Assembly (NCBI GenBank): GCA_002784145.1
Contig: PFKE01000153.1
Coordinates: forward strand, 1-36,595
DNA: 36,595 nucleotides
DNA from: Flavobacteriaceae bacterium CG_4_10_14_3_um_filter_33_47
Lineage (GTDB): Bacteria; Bacteroidota; Bacteroidia; Flavobacteriales; Flavobacteriaceae
Direction: 5' to 3'
Shown: in pieces, positions 15,464 to 23,040 of the stretch
Position numbering within the stretch: the stretch's first letter is position 1
Layout: each line of letters starts with the position of its first letter
Notes under the pieces: model-generated
Databases searched by the model: none
What the model saw: the letters and a program-made list of their open reading frames with translations, nothing else
Told to the model about the DNA's origin: nothing
Program-made: the position numbers and the translations under genes

Positions 15464-16317
15464 TGAAGAATATAACCATTGGAGGCGTTCCTGAGCATTT
15501 TAATTTGGCGTGGTATTTAACCTTGAAAAAAGGAGAATACAAAGAAAAAGGAATTAATTTACGTTGGAAAGATTATCATGGTGGCACTGGAGACATGTGC
15601 AAAGCGCTTCGCAACAAAGAGATTGACATGGCAGTTATTCTTACCGAAGGCATTATTAAAGATATTATTGATGGAAATAAAAGTAAAATCGTTCAAATAT
15701 TTGTAAAATCACCTCTTATTTGGGGCATTCATGTAGCACACAATTCACCTTTTAAAACCATTGACGATTTAAAAGGCACCAAAGCAGCCATTAGTAAACA
15801 GGGTTCTGGCTCACACTTAATGGCTTATATTAACGCCAAAAATAATCATTGGAATTTAAAAAAGGATCTTAATTTTGAAGTCATTAAAAATTTAGAAGGC
15901 GCCATTGAAGCATTAACAAATGGCACTGCCGATTATTTTCTATGGGAAAAGTTCACTACAAAACCTATTGTTGACCAAGGTATATTTAGGTGTGTAGGTG
16001 AATGTCCTTCACCTTGGCCTTGTTTTGTGATAGCCGTAAGGGAAGATTTTATTGAATCCAATAAAGAAGATTTAAAGATCATTTTAAACATTATTAATGC
16101 AACAACACAAGAGTTTAAAGAGATCCCAAGTATTGATAAAATCATAGCAAATCGATATAAACAAAAACTTGAAGATGTTCAAGATTGGTTGAAACTTACA
16201 GAATGGTCTCAAAAAAACATGAATAAAACAACTGTTTTAAACATACAAAAAAAACTATTGGAGCTCAATATTATACCAGAAATGGTTCCACACAACCGTT
16301 TAGTTTATAACCTTTAA
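15463..16317 (+). CDS. Leaderless type-2 binding-protein fold, Ca3427-like
   Basis: A 284-residue protein with a periplasmic-binding-protein type 2 fold, resembling the NMT1/THI5-like and Ca3427-like group: ITIGGVPEHFNLAWYLTLKK at the N-terminus, then GGTGDMCKALRNKEIDMAVI, TIDDLKGTKAAISKQGSGSH and EALTNGTADYFLWEKF. There is no signal peptide or lipobox; the fold begins at residue 3, so it is probably cytosolic and not an ABC-transporter receptor. No permease or ATPase gene is adjacent. The ATG overlaps the phosphorylase stop. Inference: it binds or converts a small metabolite linked to the phosphorylase, but ligand and reaction are unknown. Confidence 0.82.
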   Translation: MKNITIGGVPEHFNLAWYLTLKKGEYKEKGINLRWKDYHGGTGDMCKALRNKEIDMAVILTEGIIKDIIDGNKSKIVQIFVKSPLIWGIHVAHNSPFKTIDDLKGTKAAISKQGSGSHLMAYINAKNNHWNLKKDLNFEVIKNLEGAIEALTNGTADYFLWEKFTTKPIVDQGIFRCVGECPSPWPCFVIAVREDFIESNKEDLKIILNIINATTQEFKEIPSIDKIIANRYKQKLEDVQDWLKLTEWSQKNMNKTTVLNIQKKLLELNIIPEMVPHNRLVYNL

Positions 16318-16332
16318 AATTCCATTTAAATT

Positions 16333-16340
16333 TAACTTTG
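16333..16340 (+). promoter_or_regulatory. Possible -7 element (TAACTTTG) for the TlpA-like lipoprotein gene
   Basis: Exact TANNTTTG about 73 bases before the ATG at 16414, just after the end of the upstream unit. No -33 TTG at the normal distance, so support is weak. Confidence 0.3.
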
Positions 16341-16413
16341 TATGTTAATAATAAATAAATTTCTAAAGCAAACCATATAAAATATTTACTTTAGCAACTT
16401 AAAATGAAAAAAA

Positions 16414-17463
16414 ATGAAAAAAACTATTTTTTTATTATGTGCATTAAGCCTAATGGCTTGTAAAAATGACATTAAGAATTATGCTACTTTTTCTGGAACT
16501 ATTACAGATAAAAATAGCGATTCCATAATGATTAGAAATAAAACCTATTCTAAAACTATTAAGGTCAATGAAGATGGCACCTTTAGAGATACCTTAAAAA
16601 TAGATGCCGGTAAATATAATTTTTATGATGGCGCAGAAAGTACCACCATATTTTTAAGAAATGGTTATGATTTAAACATGACCTTAGACACTAAAATGTT
16701 TGATGAAACTATTAGTTATACAGGAAATGGCGCCGAAACCAATAATTATTTGGCGAAAAAAGCACTTATGGAAGAAACCATCTATCCTCCTAGCCTATTT
16801 GATTCTGAAGAAGCTGATTTTAAAGCTAAAATATCAGAAATTAATTCTGAACTAGCCACTTTTTTAGAAAGCCATAAAGACATCGATACAGCATTATATG
16901 CTACAGAAAAAAGTGAAATTGATAACTTTAAAGAAGTCATGCATGGTTATTTTGCAAAACAAAAAGAATTTGCAGACAAAAGAGCTGCTGAGTTTGCAGA
17001 TTTAGTTGGAATATCGTCTCCTGTTTTTAATCAATATGAAAATTATAAAGGAGGGACAACTTCATTGTCTGATCTTTCTGGGAAATATGTCTATATAGAT
17101 GTTTGGGCAACATGGTGCGGACCTTGTATTGCAGAGATTCCTTCTTTAAAAGAAGTGGAAAAAGCGTATCATGGAAAAAATATTGAATTCGTTAGTATTT
17201 CTGTTGACAATGGCAGAGGTTATAAAGAAAAAACTGTGGAGGCTTCCAAAGAAGGTTGGAAAAAAATGATTGCTGAAAAAGATTTGGGAGGCATTCAACT
17301 ATTTGCAGATAAAGCCTGGGAATCTGATTTTATTCAAGGGTTAAGAATCAATAGCATTCCAAGATTTATTTTAATAGATCCTAACGGCAACATAGTCAAT
17401 CCAGATGCACCAAGACCATCAAGTCCAAAACTCACAAAACTCTTTGAATCTTTAAATATATAA
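16414..17463 (+). CDS. TlpA/ResA-like thioredoxin-fold lipoprotein
   Basis: A 349-residue lipoprotein. Signal peptide with lipobox SLMAC (Cys16), then an N-terminal DUF4369-like beta domain (about 22-105) and a helical linker (about 108-200). A C-terminal thioredoxin fold follows with VDVWATWCGPCIAEIPSL (redox Cys234 and Cys237) and the cis-Pro region INSIPRFILIDPNG. It likely works outside the cytoplasmic membrane as a disulfide reductase, a common type in Bacteroidota. An earlier ATG at 16404 is in another frame and is not the start. A terminator directly follows. Confidence 0.93.
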   Translation: MKKTIFLLCALSLMACKNDIKNYATFSGTITDKNSDSIMIRNKTYSKTIKVNEDGTFRDTLKIDAGKYNFYDGAESTTIFLRNGYDLNMTLDTKMFDETISYTGNGAETNNYLAKKALMEETIYPPSLFDSEEADFKAKISEINSELATFLESHKDIDTALYATEKSEIDNFKEVMHGYFAKQKEFADKRAAEFADLVGISSPVFNQYENYKGGTTSLSDLSGKYVYIDVWATWCGPCIAEIPSLKEVEKAYHGKNIEFVSISVDNGRGYKEKTVEASKEGWKKMIAEKDLGGIQLFADKAWESDFIQGLRINSIPRFILIDPNGNIVNPDAPRPSSPKLTKLFESLNI

Positions 17464-17477
17464 CTTGAATATATCAT

Positions 17478-17505
17478 AAAAAAAGCTGCGTTCGCAGCTT
17501 TTTTT
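17478..17505. terminator. Bidirectional terminator between convergent genes
   Basis: AAAGCTGC (17482-17489), a four-base GTTC loop and GCAGCTTT (17494-17501) form a perfect stem flanked by A- and T-runs on both sides. It ends the lipoprotein transcript on the forward strand and, read in reverse, the nnr transcript; its T-run touches the nnr stop codon. Confidence 0.92.
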
Positions 17506-19054
17506 ATGATTTCTCTTCATTGTTTTTTTCTTTTGGATGTTCTGTTTGTTTAAACAAATCCATATAAGCAGTGCCTAAATATTCAATAATATGACTTGCT
17601 ATTAAACTTTGATAGCCATAATCTTCAACAGCGATATCGGCAGATTTACCATGAAGATATACACCAAAAACTGTAGCAGATAGGGCATCATAGCCTTGAG
17701 CCATTAAACCAGTTATCACGCCTGTTAATACATCGCCACTGCCAGCAGTTGAAAGTCCAGGATTTCCAGAGGTATTAATATAGAATTTTTCATTAAAAAC
17801 AGTCATGGTATTCGCACCTTTTATCACTAAAATTACCCGATGCTTTTTTGAAAATAGTTTAGCTTTTTCCAATTTATCAAAATCATCTGTCCATACTCCT
17901 ATTAACCTTTCTAACTCTTTAGGATGCGGTGTTAAAACCGTGATTTCTGGTAATAACTTTAACAATTTAACATTCTTAGCCAAAATATTGATGCCATCTG
18001 CATCTATAACAAGTGGTGTTTTATTGGTTTTTAAAAAATCTTCAAAAGCATGAACCGTTTTAGGATGTGTACTTATTCCTACTCCAAAAGCAATAACTGT
18101 TGGCTTTATATCAAACGCAATGCTTGAAATAAGGTTTTCATCAACATCTGTAATAACCATTGCCTCAGGAAAAGACGTTTGCAAAGGCACATAGCCGCAT
18201 TTTGGAACATAGGCAGTAACCAAGCCTGAACCTGCACTTAAAGCGGCTCTGCTAGCTAAAATAACGGCACCAATTTTACCGTAACTTCCACCAACAATTA
18301 GGGTATGCCCAAATTGGCCTTTATGTGAAAATTTATCTCTTGGGATATATATTGGGATAGCTTCATATTTGCCAATTAAATTAAAATCTGTTTGAGTTAC
18401 AGATAAAAACTCAGTATCTAAACCAATATCTAAAACTTCCCAATTAACTGTAAATTTTCCAGTCTCTGGTAAAAAAAACAACAATTTAGGCGAAGCAAAA
18501 CTTAAGGTATATGATGCCCAAACCACACCTTCATCACTTTCAGGTGGCGCATCTGTTTGCAAGCCTGAAGGAATATCAATAGACAAAGTAAACGCTTTTG
18601 AATTTTTAATATGTTTAAACAAGGCTTTAACCCAAGCAATAACGGGTCGGTTAAGACCAATGCCAAAAATAGCGTCAACAATAATATCATCTTGCTGTAT
18701 TATAGGGAAATCATCTTCATCATTTAAAAGTTCTGGCCAATGTTTGGTCACATTTTTTATACGATCATAATTAATCAAAAAATCCTTAGAACGTTTATCA
18801 CTGTAATTAACAATATATGTTTTAACAGGATATCCTTCCAGAACCAAATGCCTCGATAAAACCAAACCGTCTCCACCATTATTGCCAATACCACAAAACA
18901 CATGAATGGGCACTTGTGCGCCTTGCATCCGTGTATGAATCCAATTAAAGATTTGAAGACCTGCTCGTTCCATCAAATCGGTTGAACTTATGTTTTGACG
19001 TTCAGTGGTTAACCTATCGCCTTCGTAAATTTGTTCTTTAGAAAATATTTTCAT
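17504..19054 (-). CDS. nnr: Bifunctional NAD(P)HX epimerase/dehydratase
   Basis: Metabolite-repair enzyme of 516 residues that restores damaged, hydrated NAD(P)H. The N-terminal YjeF-type epimerase domain (about 1-215) has FCGIGNNGGDGLVLSRHL around 53-70 and DAIFGIGLNRP. The C-terminal ADP-dependent (S)-NAD(P)H-hydrate dehydratase (about 225-500) is ribokinase-like: HTLIVGGSYGKIGAVILA, VLTPHPKELERLIG and the anion-hole sequence GSGDVLTG at 438-445. Domain order is as in E. coli Nnr. The start ATG at 19054 gives the expected first residues MKIFSKEQIYEGD. It is transcribed convergently with the lipoprotein gene and divergently from the thr operon. Confidence 0.95.
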   Translation of the reverse strand: MKIFSKEQIYEGDRLTTERQNISSTDLMERAGLQIFNWIHTRMQGAQVPIHVFCGIGNNGGDGLVLSRHLVLEGYPVKTYIVNYSDKRSKDFLINYDRIKNVTKHWPELLNDEDDFPIIQQDDIIVDAIFGIGLNRPVIAWVKALFKHIKNSKAFTLSIDIPSGLQTDAPPESDEGVVWASYTLSFASPKLLFFLPETGKFTVNWEVLDIGLDTEFLSVTQTDFNLIGKYEAIPIYIPRDKFSHKGQFGHTLIVGGSYGKIGAVILASRAALSAGSGLVTAYVPKCGYVPLQTSFPEAMVITDVDENLISSIAFDIKPTVIAFGVGISTHPKTVHAFEDFLKTNKTPLVIDADGINILAKNVKLLKLLPEITVLTPHPKELERLIGVWTDDFDKLEKAKLFSKKHRVILVIKGANTMTVFNEKFYINTSGNPGLSTAGSGDVLTGVITGLMAQGYDALSATVFGVYLHGKSADIAVEDYGYQSLIASHIIEYLGTAYMDLFKQTEHPKEKNNEEKS

Positions 19055-19232
19055 GTATTTAAATAGTTGACTTTAATGCTTACCTGAAATGACCCAAGAT
19101 AACCTTTCAGCTAGTTTAGATAAAAAGGACTGTTTTAATTTCTGATTGTTGATTTAACTAAATCTGTTCAATAATTATAATTTTTATGAGATAAAATGTA
19201 ACACAGGTTAAGAATTTTGCAAAAATCAGCCA

Positions 19233-19267
19233 TTTGTTTTTTTATTTAGTTAAAAGTAATATTTTTG
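19233..19267 (+). promoter_or_regulatory. Promoter of the threonine operon
   Basis: TTTG (19233-19236), 23 bases, TATTTTTG (19260-19267): a match to TTG-N17-23-TANNTTTG at the long end of the range. Transcription would start near 19274, only about 13 bases before the leader-peptide ATG at 19287, as expected for an attenuator leader. Confidence 0.6.
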
Positions 19268-19286
19268 ATTAGTTTTACATGTTAAA

Positions 19287-19397
19287 ATGAATCTTTTAAA
19301 TCAAAATAGCATCTATTTTATTTCGTCTTTAACAGACGAAAAGGTTTCTTTTTTTGGAATTACTACAACCAATACCACTACCCTTTGGGGTTACTAA
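19287..19397 (+). CDS. thrL: Threonine-rich leader peptide of the thr operon
   Basis: A 36-codon ORF located 82 bases before thrA. It starts MNLLNQNSIYF and ends FFGITTTNTTTLWGY then TAA, so six Thr and one Ile codons fall within eight codons close to the end. Such a run before thrABC is the hallmark of ribosome-mediated attenuation, where stalling at Thr codons changes downstream RNA folding. A perfect 8-bp hairpin (TTTCGTCT 19321-19328 with AGACGAAA 19334-19341) lies upstream of the Thr run inside the ORF, and possible terminator elements lie downstream (19422-19455). The ORF is too short for family comparison; the call rests on codon content and position. Confidence 0.85.
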   Translation: MNLLNQNSIYFISSLTDEKVSFFGITTTNTTTLWGY

Positions 19398-19421
19398 TTA
19401 TTTTCTCTTCGGAACCGTTTT

Positions 19422-19455
19422 GTAATTTATATAAATTACCCTTTCAAAATTTTTT
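19422..19455 (+). terminator. Candidate attenuator hairpin of the thr leader
   Basis: GTAATTTATATAAATTAC (19422-19439) is a perfect 18-base palindrome, flanked by TTTT before and, after CCCTTTC, AAAA followed by six Ts (19450-19455). It lies between the leader stop and thrA. The stem is AT-only in its centre, so it is weak, and the competing antiterminator pairing is not obvious by eye. Confidence 0.4.
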
Positions 19456-19479
19456 AATTAAAATTCTAATTCATTTATA

Positions 19480-21924
19480 ATGAAAGTTTTAAAATTTGGC
19501 GGAACTTCGGTAGGTTCAGCAAAAAACATCAATAATGTTATTGACATTCTTAATTCCTTAACTGAAAACGACAAGGTACTTTGTGTAGTTTCAGCCGTTG
19601 GAGGTATTACCGATAAACTTCTTGCTGCTGGTAACTTAGCAAAAAACAAGGATGCAGGTTATTTAGGCATGATAGCCAATATTAAGGAGATTCATTTCAA
19701 AATAGTTAAAGAATTAAACCCTAATCATGGTTCATCTATTGCAAATACCATAGATGGAAAATTTAAAGATCTTGAAAATTTACTGAATGGCATATACTTA
19801 ATTAATGAGTTGTCTCCAAAAACCTCTGATAAATTAACCAGTTATGGCGAAATGTTATCGTCATTCATTATTGCAGAAACCATGAAAAATCGTGGTATAT
19901 CTACTGAGTTAAAGAACGCGCAGGAACTCATTATAACCAATTCTAATTTCACAAAGGCAGAAGTTGATTATACCATAACTAATAAAAACATCCAGAATTA
20001 TTTTAAAACAGTTCAACAAAGTATTACCATTCTACCCGGGTTTATTGCCCATTCAAAAACTGGTGAAAATACTACTTTAGGCAGAGGTGGCTCAGATTTT
20101 ACCGCAGCCATTCTTGCAGCAGCTTTACGTGTGGAACAACTTGAAATTTGGACCGATGTAAGCGGTATGTTTACTAGCAATCCAAAACTGGTAAAACAGG
20201 CGTATCCCATTGAGAAATTGTCGTATCAAGAAGCTATGGAATTGTCTCATTTTGGAGCGAAAGTGTTGTATCCTCCAACGGTACAACCGGTTCTTGATTT
20301 AAACATTCCAATCCACATCAAAAATACCTTAGAACCAAAATCAATTGGAACCATTATTTCTAATGACCATATCAATTCTGGCATTCCAGTAAAAGGCATC
20401 AGTAATATTAACAATATTGCACTTCTTACACTTCAAGGCAGCGGTATGATTGGTATTCCAGGATTTTCAAAACGCTTATTCGAAACTTTATCACAAGAAA
20501 AAATCAATGTTATTTTAATCACACAGGCTTCATCAGAGCATTCTATTTGCATAGGAATTGATGTAAACGATTCAGATGTGGCCAAAACGGCCATTGATAA
20601 AACCTTTGAAAATGAAATTGCATTGAATAAAATTGACCCCATAATTGTTGAGACCAATTTATCAATCATCGCACTTATTGGGGATAACATGAAAAATCAC
20701 CAAGGCATTAGTGGTAAAATGTTCAGTACCTTGGGTAAAAACAACATCAACATCAGGGCAATAGCCCAAGGTGCTTCAGAAAAAAACATATCGGCTGTTA
20801 TTTTGCAAAGCGATGTTAAAAAAGCCCTTAATTCGCTTCATGAGCAATTTTTTGAAGTTAAAACAAAACAACTCAATGTGTTTATTACAGGCGTTGGTAA
20901 TGTTGGCGAGAAATTATTGGAACAAATAAAACAGCAAAAAAAGTACCTGAAAGAGACTCTAAAAATCAGTTTGCATGTTGTTGGTTTATCGAACTCACGA
21001 ACCATGATTTTTGATACAGATGGCATTGATTTGAATACATGGAAAGAGCAATTAAAAGAAGGTGAAAAAGCCAGTCTACATGTTTTTTTTGAAACTGTAA
21101 AAACCTTAAATTTAAGAAACAGTATTTTTGTTGACGTTACTGCCAATGATGAAGTAGCTAATTTATATGCCAATTATTTAAGACAAAGTATTGGTGTGGT
21201 TGCTTGCAATAAAATTGCATGTTCCAACCCTTATGACCATTACAGTTTATTAAAACGACTGTCTTTAAAATACAATGCACCTTTTCTCTTTGAAACCAAT
21301 GTTGGTGCTGGATTACCTATCATTGATACTTTAAATAATTTAATTGCTTCAGGAGATAAAATTACCTCTATACAAGCAGTTTTATCGGGAAGCTTAAACT
21401 TTGTTTTCAATAATTTTAATGATTCTACTAAGTTTTATGATGTGGTGAAGCAAGCCGCTGCTGAAGGTTATACTGAACCAGATCCAAGAATTGATTTAAG
21501 CGGCGTTGATGTTGCCAGAAAAATATTAATTTTAGCTAGGGAAAGTGGATTAAAAATGAATTTGGAAGATATTTCCAATACATCCTTTTTATCAGATTCT
21601 GGGGTAAAAAGCAATACCGTTGATGACTTTTATCAAACACTCATTAAAGATGAAGCTCATTATCAAGGGTTATATGCTTCCGCGAAAGCAAAAAACTGTC
21701 AGTTAAAATATGTGGCTGAATTAAATCAAGGTAAAGCCCAGGTTGGTCTAAAAGAAATCCCTGAAGGGCATCCATTTTTTAATTTAAAAGGAAAAGATAA
21801 TATCGTCATGTTTTATACACAACGCTATCCAGAGCAACCTATGATTATTAAAGGCGCAGGCGCAGGCGCCGATGTAACGGCTTCCGGCTTGTTTGCAGAT
21901 ATCATTAGAATTGGAAATTATTAA
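19480..21924 (+). CDS. thrA: Bifunctional aspartokinase/homoserine dehydrogenase
   Basis: Catalyses the first and third steps of the threonine branch. The aspartokinase domain (about 1-290) starts MKVLKFGGTSVGSAKNI and has TLGRGGSDFTAAILAAAL and WTDVSGMFTSNPKLV. Two ACT-like regulatory segments (about 305-460) include ALLTLQGSGMIGIPGFSKRL and LSIIALIGDNMKNHQGISGK, the likely threonine-feedback site. The homoserine dehydrogenase domain (about 465-814) starts VFITGVGNVGEKLLEQI and contains NKIACSNPYDHY, SGSLNFVFNNF and GYTEPDPRIDLSG. At 814 residues the length is normal for the fused enzyme. First structural gene of thrABC. Confidence 0.97.
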   Translation: MKVLKFGGTSVGSAKNINNVIDILNSLTENDKVLCVVSAVGGITDKLLAAGNLAKNKDAGYLGMIANIKEIHFKIVKELNPNHGSSIANTIDGKFKDLENLLNGIYLINELSPKTSDKLTSYGEMLSSFIIAETMKNRGISTELKNAQELIITNSNFTKAEVDYTITNKNIQNYFKTVQQSITILPGFIAHSKTGENTTLGRGGSDFTAAILAAALRVEQLEIWTDVSGMFTSNPKLVKQAYPIEKLSYQEAMELSHFGAKVLYPPTVQPVLDLNIPIHIKNTLEPKSIGTIISNDHINSGIPVKGISNINNIALLTLQGSGMIGIPGFSKRLFETLSQEKINVILITQASSEHSICIGIDVNDSDVAKTAIDKTFENEIALNKIDPIIVETNLSIIALIGDNMKNHQGISGKMFSTLGKNNINIRAIAQGASEKNISAVILQSDVKKALNSLHEQFFEVKTKQLNVFITGVGNVGEKLLEQIKQQKKYLKETLKISLHVVGLSNSRTMIFDTDGIDLNTWKEQLKEGEKASLHVFFETVKTLNLRNSIFVDVTANDEVANLYANYLRQSIGVVACNKIACSNPYDHYSLLKRLSLKYNAPFLFETNVGAGLPIIDTLNNLIASGDKITSIQAVLSGSLNFVFNNFNDSTKFYDVVKQAAAEGYTEPDPRIDLSGVDVARKILILARESGLKMNLEDISNTSFLSDSGVKSNTVDDFYQTLIKDEAHYQGLYASAKAKNCQLKYVAELNQGKAQVGLKEIPEGHPFFNLKGKDNIVMFYTQRYPEQPMIIKGAGAGADVTASGLFADIIRIGNY

Positions 21925-21931
21925 AAATAGA

Positions 21932-21998
21932 CTTTGAGAATAGAGAAAAAAGAATAAAGACCTTGTAATTTATCTATTTTCTTTCATCTATTTTCTAT
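21932..21998. repeat. Degenerate inverted repeat between thrA and thrB
   Basis: A purine-rich arm containing GAATAGAGAAAAAAGAATA (about 21938-21956) faces a pyrimidine-rich arm with two direct copies of ATCTATTTTCT (21972-21982 and 21986-21996). The arms can pair imperfectly around CTTGTAATTT. The make-up resembles dispersed intergenic repeats that I associate with Flavobacteriaceae genomes, but copy number cannot be seen from one window. Confidence 0.4.
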
Positions 21999-22011
21999 TA
22001 TCTGAATAAAA

Positions 22012-22935
22012 ATGAACGAAATAAAAATATTTTCTCCAGCAACCGTCGCAAATGTCTCTTGTGGTTTTGATGTCTTAGGCTTCTGTTTAGATAGTGTTGG
22101 TGATGAAATGATTATTAGAAAAACCGATAAAAAAGGCATTTATATCACTAAAATTAAAGGATTCGATTTGCCTTTTGAACCAGAATTAAATGTAGCAGGT
22201 GTTTCTGCATTGACCATGTATAAAGCTGCTAAACCAAATTGCGGATTTGAAATTGAAATCTATAAAAAAATAAAACCAGGAAGTGGTATTGGTAGTAGTG
22301 CTGCCAGTGCCGTAGGAAGTGTATTTGGTATGAACGAACTTCTTGGAAAACCTTTTAATAAAACAGAATTAACAGCATTTGCTATAAAAGGTGAAGCCTT
22401 AGCCAGCAAGTGTGAACATGCTGATAACCTCGCTCCTGCTATGTTTGGAGGGTTTACGTTAGTAAAGAGTTTATCCCCGTTGCAAATACTGGAAATTCCT
22501 AGTCCGGATGATTTATACGCCACCATTATCCATCCACAAATTGAAATTAAGACCTCTGAAGCCAGAGCTATTTTGCCAAAAAACATTCCCTTAAGTGATG
22601 CCATTACACAATGGGCTAATTTTGGAAGTTTAATACACGCGTTGCATACAAGCAATTTTGCTTTAATTGAAAGTTCACTTCATGATGCCATAGTAGAACC
22701 GTATCGAAGTCAATTAATTCCATATTTTATAGAGGTAAAACAAGCGGCATTACAAGCAGGTGCTTTAGGCGCAGGTATATCGGGTTCTGGGCCTTCAATT
22801 TTTACTTTAAGTAAAGGTATTGAAACTGCTATAAATGTGGAACAAGCAATGCGTAAAGTTTATTCTAAAACAGCTATAAATTTCGATATTCATATTTCTA
22901 AAATTAATAAACAAGGCATTAAAATATTATCATAA
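22012..22935 (+). CDS. thrB: Homoserine kinase
   Basis: GHMP-family kinase, 307 residues, that phosphorylates L-homoserine. N-terminal motif FSPATVANVSCGFDVLGFCL (5-24), the ATP-binding loop PGSGIGSSAASAVG (about 89-102), and the C-terminal GHMP motif LGAGISGSGPSIFTL (about 252-266) are all present. The segment GEALASKCEHADNLAPAMFGG includes the conserved HADN substrate loop. Second gene of thrABC. Confidence 0.97.
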   Translation: MNEIKIFSPATVANVSCGFDVLGFCLDSVGDEMIIRKTDKKGIYITKIKGFDLPFEPELNVAGVSALTMYKAAKPNCGFEIEIYKKIKPGSGIGSSAASAVGSVFGMNELLGKPFNKTELTAFAIKGEALASKCEHADNLAPAMFGGFTLVKSLSPLQILEIPSPDDLYATIIHPQIEIKTSEARAILPKNIPLSDAITQWANFGSLIHALHTSNFALIESSLHDAIVEPYRSQLIPYFIEVKQAALQAGALGAGISGSGPSIFTLSKGIETAINVEQAMRKVYSKTAINFDIHISKINKQGIKILS

Positions 22936-22940
22936 TTATT

Positions 22941-23024
22941 TGTCTTTACGAGGTGGAACGATGTAGTAATCTTTTAAATTTAGCAGATTGCTTACATAAA
23001 CAAAAAAAATACTTCAAAATGACA
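22941..23024. repeat. Degenerate REP-like inverted repeat between thrB and thrC
   Basis: Starts TGTCTTTACGAGG and ends AAATGACA, with inner arms AGTAATCT (22965-22972) and AGATTGCT (22985-22992) around a short AT-rich loop. This resembles the dispersed repeat of Bacteroidota whose intact form reads approximately TCATTGCGAGGAACGAAGCA on one arm and its complement on the other. Here both arms are eroded, so it is probably an old copy. Confidence 0.55.
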
Positions 23025-23040
23025 TAAAATTGAAATTATA

